Assembly: GCF_051622035.1 (NCBI RefSeq) | Contig: NC_135362.1 | Coordinates: 29,447,001-29,511,000 of the forward strand | From: Arctopsyche grandis | Lineage: Eukaryota > Arthropoda > Insecta > Trichoptera > Hydropsychidae | Length of the DNA stretch: 64,000 bases | Direction of reading: 5' to 3' | Part shown: positions 25,875 to 37,200 of the stretch, in pieces | How positions within the stretch are numbered: the stretch's first letter is position 1 | Layout of the letters: every line of letters starts with the position of its first letter | Notes under the pieces: model-generated | What the model was told of the DNA's origin: nothing | Seen by the model: the letters and a program-made list of their open reading frames with translations, nothing else | Database searches by the model: none | Made by a program: the position numbers and the translations under genes

Positions 25875-26160
25875 CACCAGGTCAAAGCGTTTCCTATTAG
25901 AGTTTCATTTATCATTTATCTGATTTTCATTGAAACGGTTCCAACAAATTGGCAACCCTGACCTATTTCGAGCTTTTCAGCATTTCAAATTTGCTGTATT
26001 ACAAAAATGCATATTTTTTATAAATGTCGAATTTATCCATAGATATCTCTATGATGCTCTGTACGATTACTCCATAATTTTTTATCGATGTTTATAATTG
26101 GCCAAGAAGGCGCATTGAGGTTTACCTGTTAGGCCTTTCTGGTATATATATTTTTTTAAT
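25875..26160 (+). mobile_element. Headless SINE (body and tail)
   Basis: It begins in the body (AAAGCGTTTCCTATTAGAG) and continues to the tail (CCAAGAAGGCGCATTGAGG). It meets the next SINE tail to tail at 26162, so the two tails form an inverted repeat of about 50 bp with almost no loop. Confidence 0.8.
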
Positions 26161-26161
26161 T

Positions 26162-27780
26162 TATGCCAGGAAGACCTAACATACAACCCCAATGCCCCTT
26201 CCTGGTCAGAAACATTGTATATTTGATAAAAGTATTATTATACAAAGTAAATACATATCAATTTACATCCATCTAAGACATCTATGGTCAAATTTGTAAA
26301 TTTGCAGCATTTTTTTTAAACAATTCAGTGAAATTCTGTAAATACATATCAATTAACATCCACAAAGACATTTGTGTTCAAATTTGTAAATTTTATACAA
26401 TTCAGTGAAATTCGAGATTGCTGAAAACTCGAAATTTGCGATAAAGTGGGTAAGTTTGTCAATTCGTTGGAACCGTTTCAATGAAAATCAGATAAATTGG
26501 CAAAAATGATAGGAAGCGAACGACCTGGAGTCACAAATCCATGGTCGCACCAGCAAAAACCAGTGGGATTTGAGCCCGTGACCACTCTGTTCAAAGCACT
26601 ATATGCTAACCACTAGTTTATGGTAAGGGTAAATTTCCGATGGTAATGGGTAAGGTTTCCCATTTGTTGGAACCGTTTCAATTAAAATCAGATAAATTGG
26701 CAAACTCTAGGAAACGATTGCCCTGGAGTCACAAATCAAGGTCTGGCCAGGAGAAACTAGTGGGATTTGAGCCCGTGACCACTCTGTTCAAAGCACTTTA
26801 TGCTAAATACTAGTTTATGGTAAGGGTAAGGTTTCCAATTTGTTGGAACCGTTTCAATGAAAATCGGATAAATTGGCATACTCCGATAGGAAACGAACGA
26901 CCTGGAGTCACAAATCCATGGTCGGGCCAGTAGAAACCAGTGGGACTCGAACCCGTAACCACTTTGTTCAAAGCACTATATGCTAACCACTAGTTTATGT
27001 TAAGGGTAAGATTTCCAATGGTAATGGGTAAGGTTTCCAATTTGTTGGAATCGTTTCAATGAAAATCGGATAAATTGACAAACTCCGATAGGAAACGAAC
27101 GACCTGGAGTCACAATTCAAGGTCTGACCAGGAGAAACCAGTGGGATTTGAGCCCATGACCACTCTGTTCAAAGCACTATATGCTAACCACTAGTTTATG
27201 GTAAGGGTAAGGTTTCCAATTTGTTAGAACCGTTTCAATGAAAATCGGATAAATTGGCAAACTCCGATAGGAAACGAACGACCTGGAGTCACAAATCCAT
27301 GGTCGGGCCAGGAGAAACCAGTGGGATTTGAGCCCGTAACCACTTTGATCAAAGCACTATATGCTAACCACTAGTTTATGTTAAGGGTAAGATTTCCAAT
27401 GGTAATGGGTAAGGTTTCCAATTTGTTGGAATCGTTTCAATGAAAATCGGATAAATTGGCAAACTCCGATAGGAAACGAAAGACCTGGAGTCACAAATCA
27501 AGGTCTGGCCAGGAGAAACCAGTGGGATTTGAGCCCGTGACCACTCTATTCAAATCACTATATGCTAACCACTAGTTTATGGTAAGGGTAAGGTTTCCAA
27601 TTTGTTGGAACCGTTTCAATGAAAATCAGATAAATTGGCAAACTCTGATAGGAAACGAACGACCTGGAGTCACAATTCAAGGTCTGGCCTGGAGAAACCA
27701 GTGAGATTTGAGCCCGTAACAACTCTGTTCAAAGCACTATATGCTAACCACTAGTCTATTGTGCTGGTTATATATGTGTA
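26162..27780 (-). repeat. SINE with tandem array 2: seven head-plus-body units, about 178 and 202 bp alternating
   Basis: A SINE tail (CCAGGAAGACC) lies at 26164 and a canonical 5' head end (ACCAGCACAATAGACTAG, minus) near 27779. Between them the landmark CCTGGAGTCACAA recurs near 26524, 26722, 26901, 27103, 27281, 27484 and 27662. The spacings are about 198, 179, 202, 178, 203 and 178, a long-short alternation. Long units carry the extra phrase GATTTCCAATGGTAATGGGT. Every unit has an A-box-like and a B-box-like segment plus the body core. Confidence 0.9.
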
Positions 27781-28102
27781 GAGGTTAAGAGACAATTATT
27801 TATGTCTTTTTGTACTAGCCTCTATACTGGAGAACTATTGCTATTACTAACAACTGCTACCGTGCTCTCTTCAGGCTACCTAGGGGCTGCAGTGCATCGC
27901 AAATGTTTGTGGAAGGGCATGTGCCTCACTTTGAGGCCATTCTTAGGATGAGAGCGGCCTCTCTACGTCTTCGTATATATTTATCTTCTCATCGTCTTCT
28001 TGCTGCTGCATCTTCTCATTTGCATTCTTCACTGTATGTTCGATGGATGGAACTACTCTTCCGACCGCTTTAAATAGACATTAAATTAATTAATTAATTA
28101 AT
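27781..28102 (+). mobile_element. Second LINE family, 3' terminal fragment
   Basis: The last RT codons, a short 3' UTR and a TTAA-type tail (28084-28102) are present. The element is unlike the jockey-like family at the window start. Confidence 0.75.
27819..28073 (+). pseudogene. C-terminal remnant of a LINE reverse transcriptase
   Basis: An open frame without an ATG, from just after a TAG at 27816 to the TAA at 28071, reads NNCYRALFRLPRGCSASQMF followed by a leucine- and arginine-rich stretch ending RWMELLFRPL. The LPR-x-CSAS-x-MF phrase is typical of the extreme C terminus of CR1/L2-like and related LINE polyproteins. About 84 codons remain; the RT catalytic domain is gone. Confidence 0.75.
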
Positions 28103-28868
28103 CATTCTTATTATTGTTTATTATTTATTATTATTATTATACTAGTGAATAGCCCGATGAAATATCATCGCATGGGTATAAAATTATTATATACCTGTAT
28201 AAAACTAAAAAAAAAATCCGGAACCGGAACCGTTATTTTCGTAGACTCTCATAGATAGATTTCAATTCTTTATTTGTAATAATTTTCAATTCTTAAAGTT
28301 AACGTTAACAAAATGTAATATTTTCCGATTATACACAAACGGTCATTGACCTCGTAACGTTGAATATTATTATTACACATAACAAATTACGTGCATATAC
28401 ATTATGATGTGTATTTACAACACGTATTCTGGGCGAGGCATGCGACGCGAGCTCGTGAGGGCCATTGCGGTTTGGATCGGAGGGTCCGAGGTTCGATTCC
28501 CGGCGCCCCCGCGGTGAATGAAATCAATTTTTTTCTCGAATATCGTCAAAATATAAATAATTTAAATTTAAATTATAATTATAATTTAATTGAAAATAAA
28601 TACATAAAAAAATGGTTCAAAACCTCGCTAAATGAAATTATTAAAGTTACGTATTTTTATATGGCGAGAAGGAATATTTCAATTAATGTTTAAAAAAAAA
28701 AGGCGAAATGAAAAATTGGATTTGGCGTGATGTCCGAGACCATTAGCTCAATTTAGATCCATATTCAGGCTATTTGGGGTGATCGGTTCGAGTCGCGACA
28801 AAGTCGTCTCGTCCAAAAATGAATTAATCGATTTTTATCGATTCGTTCATTATGTTCGGCGAGAGTTA

Positions 28869-28928
<60 letters not shown>

Positions 28929-30640
28929 ACACACACACAGATTACCGTCTTTATATATATGATGATGATAGCTTTGAATGAATTTTAGAGATTTACAATT
29001 TACAATACGCACTGTTTGTGAGTGAGAAATGCGTGTGATTCGTCTTTATTAAGTCCCACACCACCAATTTTAACCTATTTACTCACCGGTTATAATTTTA
29101 AAATTTTTGCATACAGAAAACATGAACATCGGCCGTAATAACAGTTTATTGTACATTATCAATTCACCAACGAACCAGATAATAATTATTAGATAAGCTT
29201 TTCAGCCGGTACCGGTCCGACCCACGCCGTTCCCTTTTCGGTCACGTTTAATTTGCAAACAGATCGCGGAGAAATCCGATGAATAAATTTCGTGAAGATC
29301 GAAAAGTGGTATCGGTGAGAACGGGTTCGATTTGACCCACCTGAGACACGTGGGCAGCTTTAGGAGTCTTAATTAGACAATAGATTTCGAGAAGAGCTTC
29401 TAGATTGCCCCATGAACGTTTCCACTCGTGATGATATCACGCTTGGATATAAAAACTATATTTGCACGATAATAATATACGTGACTGTTTTTTTATTATC
29501 GATGCTAAAATATGATGAATTTGCATCTCGAATATCGGCATTTTTAATTCGACGGAAATTGACTAATAATTATTACTGTTATGTTAAGTGTCAGTTGGCG
29601 TGTTCTTTGATGATGTATCCGTTGATGAATTTTATTGGTTATTTGTCTGGTTGCCTAATATGCGTTTAAGGCTATTCAGGCAATCAATCAATAGAATGGT
29701 GTAATATTATAAAAAAATATTGATTTCTGTAAAAAAAAAAGTACATTAATAAATAGTTCAATATCCGATAGATACCATTGGAGCTTATTTGAATCATCCG
29801 AGTAAAATACTTGTATCATGAGTTGGGAAGGAAGTAAAGCTGTAGCCACTAACATAGTCGGATCAGTCCAAACTCGCAGAATAGCGACCTAAACTTGACC
29901 ATGTTGTAGATCTTCACCCATCTGTATATAAAAAATGAATCTTATAATTATTTTAGTTTTTCTATACCAATCAAATAAGCGTTCGCTATTTTATTAAATG
30001 CGTCACATTTCAATTATTTCCATATTTGCACTTATTGGCCACTTATTTATAGCAAGAATTTCATCGTCCTCGATTTGAACTCGGTGTGCAAATAACGGTT
30101 TACTTTTATTTATTACGAGCCTCTTCTATACTTCACTTCGCTAATTTAAAAATATCACAGACGATAGTAAGGCGGAAAACACACTGAATCGTACACCATG
30201 CACGTTATTATATTAGCTACCAGCTGAGAGAGGCGTTCCTTCAGGTTAATGTTAATTCACACCATCTTATTATTTCGACAAATTTCTTCAAATATGGGAA
30301 TCACCGTTTTCGATCACTGTCATTACAAGGAAAATATATCACCGAAAACATTCCAGGGAGTAATTTTGGCCTGGCATAGATCAGGCGTGCCAGCGTTTCT
30401 TTTTAGATGTGCAAAACTATTTAAAAAAAAATACAAGCCGCGTACGATTCTGTGTGTCTGCATCCTAAAGGTTCATGCGCGCACGTACGCATTTCCGAAA
30501 ATGCATTAACCACAGTCGCTTAACTGAGAGGAAGTGGGGGGGGGGGGTTTAGCCCTTTTTGTAATGCCTCGGGCCCCTAACGAAGTATATAAATCCGCCA
30601 CTAAACAACAGCAACAATATACTAGGAAAAACTACACTAC
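28103..30640. other. Gene-free spacer with repeat pieces
   Basis: A Helitron-like terminus (ACTAGTGAATAGCCCGATG, with a GATGAAATATCATC hairpin) lies at 28141-28175 in minus orientation. A tRNA-like phrase GAGGTTCGATTCCCGGC lies near 28488. A CA microsatellite of about 70 bp lies at 28869-28940. 29200-29400 is less AT-rich, with no open frame. 30270-30510 is an interspersed repeat shared with 37340-37500. Confidence 0.4.
28869..28940. repeat. (CA)n microsatellite
   Basis: An almost pure AC dinucleotide run with a single CCC interruption near 28927. The histidine/threonine open frame across it is an artefact. Confidence 0.95.
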
Positions 30641-30689
30641 ATTTGTATTCCGATATATGTTGAAAGTAAAGATTTTCATTATTTCTATT

Positions 30690-31120
30690 AAATAATGAAA
30701 ATGTCAAAAAGGGGTCTACATGTCAAAAAGGGGTCTACCTCACGGAACCGAAAGTGAAATGGTCGAAAAAGCAAATATCGAAAGGCAAAGATCGAAAATC
30801 GAAAGATCTTAAGTCGAAAGATAAAAAAAGGGTGCATGGTAAACGGTACTGTGTATATATAATATACATATATCAGTGGCATGCGGTGAAATTATCTCTC
30901 TTTTTGTCATACAGCCTTGTTTAATGTGCGCGCGCAGGATACGGGAGGAAAAGCCTGTTCCTCTTGTCCCTGTTGTATCCTGCTCGCGCAAATTAAGTGA
31001 GGATGTACGACAGGGGGAGAGAGATTTTTACCACACGCTACTGATATATATACTAACCGTTTTTCATATGTATGCATGATAAACGAATATTTTCAACTTT
31101 TTCACTTCGACTTTTTCGCG
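30690..31120. mobile_element. TCGAAA-rich interspersed element with a hAT-like MITE inside
   Basis: The left arm has about six TCGAAA-type repeats at 30750-30830 and the right arm is a related inverted phrase at 31090-31125 (CACTTCGACTTTTTCGCGG). Related copies lie at 51890-52100 and 62973-63290. No transposase frame is present. Confidence 0.6.
30874..31043. mobile_element. hAT-like MITE, 170 bp
   Basis: The termini are CAGTGGCATGCGGTG and its imperfect inverse ending CACACGCTACTG. The flanking 8-mers ACATATAT and ATATATAT agree at seven of eight positions. The CAGTG terminus and 8-bp duplication fit hAT elements. Internal GC-rich GTGCGCGCGCAG recurs at 51985 and 63015. Confidence 0.65.
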
Positions 31121-33127
31121 GTCACCCGTTAAAAATATGCCAAATATTTGTGCGACGATGCTTTGCAGTTCTGCGAATAGTGAATCAAAATTTTCGCATC
31201 GAACAACTACCATGACAGTGCTTTCTATTAATATCTTCACATTGACAATTCTCAATACTCTATTGTATGTATATGTAATGTCCAAATCGATCAGAAACTA
31301 AGAATAATATTTTTTTTTCATTTTAATTTTCTTATCAATAGATAAATTTGATACCAACTCCAACTCTATCTGAAGTATCGAAATCTAATCAAACTATCTT
31401 TAATATACACATTTACTATTTCGAATTCGAGTTGAACAATTGATAAATGGGGTCAAGTTCGCAAGTACGTTGTCATCGCCCCTTCGATTCGTTTACCATT
31501 CTAAAAATTGTTTTATTTTCGTGGAAAAGTCTAGAATAGAAAAGGCTATTTTCAGTAAATGTGGCTCTTTTGAAACGTTCTGAAATAGAACCAGGCACAG
31601 CTGAGCACAAACGAGTTTCCCCAGTATATACATATGTAGTAGTAATAGTAGTGGGTATCGATCCTCACCGTCAGAGCCTACAAATTGTACCAGGTGGAGA
31701 CAAACCCTCCCCCGTGGAACAGATTCACTGGCCGTCAGTTGAATGGCTGTAAACTTTGTGAACACGCCATTGTTGAAATACATACTATGCTGAAAAATGC
31801 GGTATAACTGTATGAACTTCCTTCAGATGACCTTATCGTTTGAGCTTGTTAAATAGAAATTAGTCACGAAACGCGTGGGTATACCGCAATAAATCCGAAA
31901 GAAATAGTAAATTTTAATAATGACTGCATTGATTCAAAGGAATCTGGTGGGTACCACTGTCTATTATGTCTTCGTCATGCTAATTATGAGTTTTTTCGTA
32001 CATATAAAAACCTTGCGTGACGACACCTATAATATTGATTCCGTTTTTGGTAGCATAATAATATACATTCCATCAAGTCTTTAATTATGTATCGGTATTA
32101 TTACTTATGAATTATATACCTTGTTTAGTATGAGCTTTAGAATGTACTACCTGGCTTTTTTATTCAAAATTTTGCAAGCAGTAACGAGAGAATGCAGTAA
32201 TTTAACAGTCTACTTATATTACAGTTGGATTTTATGGCGACAAAATAACATTAGTATTCAAAAGTGTGATTTCATTCACTTCTAATCGATTATTATTATT
32301 CGGTTTAACATTAATTTTAGCATTCAAATCAAAATTCAGGTTGTTTATTATGACTTATCTATTTAAATTTATATTTTTGGTCATTATTTATAATATTTTG
32401 TGTATGACGAGACCTCAAATTTCACTGCATAACGTCATAATGTGAAGGCCAATGCAGTAGTGATTTGAGTAGGCATTGCGTGACGCCTTGAAGTTTCTTG
32501 TGAGGATCAGGATATGTCTTATTAGAATGTATGGAGTCCTTTATAATGTTTTTTTTTACAATATAACTAAACATTAAAGTAAATGTATTGTAGTTACAAT
32601 TGTGAAGTTGCAGTTTGTTAAAATGTTACTCAGGTGGGTTGGTTCCATTATGCAACTATGCGACGGCTTGTGGATGTCCATAAGTAGGTGAAATTTTACA
32701 ATCAAATGTTACTCCAAAGTAAAGAATCGTAAAATCTGAGCTGGTTTTGACTGAATACTATAAATTGAAGTTTATGACCGGAAGTAACAGTTTATCTGTT
32801 ATTTTATGTAACTGTATATTCGATCAGTCTATTTTTTTATTCTTGGAACATTTACATATGCATATATGTAATGCTAATATGTAGGTAGAAGTATTATATT
32901 TAATATAGAGAAAGTTTTGTTTTGATCGAAGCATTTTTTTGTGGTACATAATTATTTAGATAAAGGAAAGTTTTTACTATCCTTATCTTTATAATCATAT
33001 ATAAATTAAAACCTTTATACTACAGCACATTGCCTTAGCTTTCATACCACATAAGGTAAGAGTCGTAAATAGAAAATTACCATTAAGCTATTTATATAAA
33101 TGTGTATATTTTACTTACTATAAAAAA
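31121..33127. other. Gene-free spacer
   Basis: No exon, RNA or complete repeat is recognised. The overlapping frames at 31493-31783 (minus) and 31561-31752 (plus) have no family features. One ACCGGAAGT copy lies at 32777. Confidence 0.4.
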
Positions 33128-33592
33128 ACGGTTGTGGCTATTTTCAGGTACTATATCTGCGACAGGCGCAAAGCTTTCATAGCAAAGAACTTATAATTCG
33201 ATTATAATTTCTTACATTTAATGTATGCTAGACTTGTTTAATCAATCGTTCATTATACATGAAGCAAATAAATTTCGCACGTTATTATAATAGATTTATA
33301 TCATTTAGCTAGTTCGCGGCTTGTACTTGTATGCAGGTATTATACGTTGTATATGATAATAATTTTCTAACAATTAATAATATTAACTAATTTGGATTAT
33401 ATTTTTTACTCTACGTCACTTTTCGAGTTCGAACTAAATTTTAAAAGGTTTAAAACTAAATTTTAACAGTAAACACGCTGACAGTGACAGTTCACGCGCA
33501 TGCGCAGAAGGCTTTGCGCATGTCGCAGATATAGTACCTGCAAATAGCCAATAATTTGCAGATATAGTACCTGCAAATAGCCACAACCTAAA
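33128..33592. mobile_element. MITE with a duplicated subterminal unit
   Basis: The left arm GGTTGTGGCTATTTTCAGG at 33130 is the inverse of the right end (CCTGCAAATAGCCACAACC, about 33570-33590). In the right arm the phrase GCAGATATAGTACCTGCAAA is repeated twice in tandem (33521 and 33556). The interior is AT-rich without a transposase. Confidence 0.65.
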
Positions 33593-34236
33593 AAAACATA
33601 GAAATATATGTTACATTTCCTTTTAATATCTTCCTCTGTGTTCATAAGAAACATAGACCAATAGCTTCAAACTCCATGATGTATTTTTAATTTAATTTAA
33701 ATAAAACCTTCAATTTTTCCCTTTCCTAGATCTCTATGTACATATGTATTTAAAGTCTATTGTTTCTCCGTCATAATTTAATGGGTACTGGAAAAGAGTT
33801 TGTCTCACCAAAAGCTCAATACAGTCCCATGTGTATGTATATAAAATGTATTTAAAAAGTATATCAATTCATTGTTAAATTTACGATCACATAAGAGCTG
33901 TAATTCTTCTTGAGATAACTGCGGAGAACGTGTCATTGCGTAAAAGTGACATTTTTCGCAGAACTAACTGATTGCTTTGAGAAAAACTAGTCTCACCATG
34001 TCACCATTCACCATTAGACATTCGATCACATAAACGACGGGTGAAATCGACTCTGTATGCCCAAATTTAGTATGTGATATACCAACAAGTCCTTTACCGT
34101 TGGCATACAATCTAAATGTCTCACCGTTACTATTGAGTAATACCAATGAATAACGTGTCTTTTCTCATTTTGCAGATACGAAGTCACTCTTCACTAACCT
34201 AAATAACAGAAAAGAAACGAAAATTACCGAACAAAC
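33593..34236. promoter_or_regulatory. Upstream region and 5' UTR of the ODF3-like gene
   Basis: TTTTGCAG at 34169-34176 is a good 3' splice site just before the start codon, so 34177-34236 is probably 5' UTR of the first coding exon and an untranslated exon may lie upstream. I could not place that exon. The minus-strand frame at 33964-34146 has no recognisable family. Confidence 0.4.
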
Positions 34237-37200
34237 ATGGGAGGCATCAAGCAAGTGCCGTGGACACCGACGAAACGAAGAGGACCCATAGCCGCGGAGA
34301 GCAGCAGCCCGGGACCAGCGGCCGTGGCACTTCCGTCTTTGATAGGTAACGTTGCTTACATCGATGACTTAATAACTCGCTTCATCAGATAAAAATGCAA
34401 TGAAAAAATACGCATGCAAAAAGTATACAAAAACATGATGACGATGTTTGACTTGGCAATAGTTCAAATACCTCTTGTGATTTGAATGAATTGTAGACAT
34501 TTTTTTCTTTCGCAATGACAGTGCCGGCTTAAAATAAGCTTTGATATGTAGGAAAATACCTTTAGAGAGTTGCGTTAAACTGATGTCTTATTTAGTGTGT
34601 ACTTTTTGGGCTTAAATTACGACCGGTTCTTATGAATCTACTATACTAAGATGGTTAAAAAGATTTGAAACGGTCGTCAAGTTTCACTCATTGCCATTTT
34701 TGGTAGTTGCTTATATGGCTTGGGTGAATAATGTAATTGTTATTTGACTAGAAACTTTTTGACAACGTATTGTATGGAAGATGTTGTAGTAAATTATATG
34801 TATTTGCCAATATATGTACATACATTTATACAATAGAAGTCTATTTTAGACACATCAATATATTCGGGCTATCATTTAAACTGTGTGCCTTTTTAGGATT
34901 CAAAAATAAATCTGAATTATTATGATAAATGTACAAAACAAACTATCTGCAATAAACGGCAATATTTCTATAAGCATACATATGTACATGCCGGCAGTGT
35001 GGCTCGGGTTCGATGCCGTGCTAATCTTTAATACTGCTGGTTAGACTTGGATATTTGTGACTCCAAGTTGATCGTTTCATATTAGAGTTTGCAAATTTAT
35101 CTGATTTTCATTGTTGAAACGGTGACCATTCGCCCAAATGCACTTGTATGTTATCTTAATTCCTCATAATTTACATAATGGTTAGATTAGGGGGTATCTG
35201 TGACTCCAAATCGATCGTTTCTTATCAGAGTTTGCCAATTTTATCTCATCATTGTTGAAACGGTTCCTCAAAATTGGCAAAAAATCATCATTCCTGTTGT
35301 CACAAATCTTCTGTATTTATTGTGTGTATAGTTTGTAAAAATTATGTACAAAATCTAAATCCATAGATGTCTCAATGGATTAATTCTGTAATTAATTAAT
35401 CGTTAATTTCGTGTTATTAAGCCTCCCGAAATACAGTGATTTATGTAATAAAAAATGCTGAAATGTTTGTAATTAATTGTCTAGGAAGGCGCATTGGGGT
35501 CTACCTGTCAGGTCTTCCTGGTATATATATGTACATATATCGATGTAAAAAATTAAATTAAATTAAAAAATATGTAGAGATTTGATTTCTAGCCAATTGG
35601 GTAACAAGTCTATAATATCTGTCGACTAGAAACTTAAAAATGTTCATCACGACACTATATAATTGATTGTTTGTTCCTATTTATGACGGTCATTGTCTTT
35701 CAAAGACTCAAAACATCATGAAATAATGAACCACACATTATAATTATTTTAATTTGATCTTCTGAAAAGTAATATCAATTAAATGGAAAACGAACATAAT
35801 TACTAAATATAGAAAAAGTAAAAAAAAAACATCATCATCATGAAGCCTTTATCTAAATTATGTAGATTGTGGTCCAACTTTTTGACCTCTGGATAATCCT
35901 GTATTTCATTATTTCTGGAAACTGATTGCACTCCTTTTAGATATTTTATTTTATTTTTATTTTACATATAAATATGTTCATATATATACCAGAAAGGCCT
36001 AATAGTTAAACCCCAATGCGCCTTCCTGGCCAATTACAAACAATGCAACATTTTTATTAAGTCGCTGAATTACGAAATTACTCGAAATTAACGAGACATC
36101 TATGAATTTTAAACTTGTACATAAATTTTACTTTACATAAATCATACTCAAATAGTGGTGACATAGTAGGTAGGAAGGTTTTTAGCCAATTTTTAATCGA
36201 GAAACCGTTTCAACAATGAAATCAGAAAAATTGGCAAACTCTGATAGGAAACGATCGACTTGGAGTCACAAATATTGAAGTCAGACCAGCAGCATTACAG
36301 ATAATATACTCAGAATAAATTCTTTTCAATCGAGGTCAACTCACGGGATCGAACTCGGTGCTAGGCAAACCCCCAATCACCGAACCATGCTGCTGGATTT
36401 TGAAATCATTTCCTATGAACTCACTTTGAGATTATGAACATTTTATTTTTAATTCAAGCAATAATTTTAATATATAATAATAGAATTTTATTTTCTGATC
36501 CTTCATATAACCATTTTAGTCGAATTGTTATAAATTTTCAACTGTATCATAAATTAGACTATTACGAGCCTATAAATAATGCAAAATGATGGACTTGATC
36601 TAGACATTTTGCGACCTATAAAAAATGAGCATGTGGGAAGTTGTTTATATGTATCGATTTAAATTGACGTGTACAAATAGTTTTGACATGAATGTTATTT
36701 CAGGAAAGACGCCCAACGAATCGAAAAGGTCACGAGCTCCGGCATTCACGTTCGGCGGAAAGTATTCCAGTAACGATAAGGCGCAAGGACCTGGTCCAGC
36801 ATCTTATAACACCGAAGGCATGACTTCCAAAGGTATAACTGATCCATAAATCCCCATAAATAGTAATGAATTGAGATATAATTTTACCATAATATAAACG
36901 CTTAACGATGCCGCTTTACATACCCGTATACATAATCTTAATACAATCCCTAATGGAGTCTATTGAAATAGACTACTTAAATTGCGTATTAATTTGATCA
37001 CTTTGCATACGTTTAAAAACGAGTCATGCATTTTAAATGCACTCGTATGGAATAATCGGTTATGGAAATATTCTATATAGCCATAACATGCCTGGTTATT
37101 TTATAATCAAATTAAAATATGGAATAATTTAACTAATGCTTGTTTAATATGAGTTAAGATATTGATGGGAGTGACCTTCACTTTGCTGAAAAAAAAAATA

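Noticed and set aside
28779-28988. Histidine/threonine repeat protein
   Set aside because: It translates a CA microsatellite.
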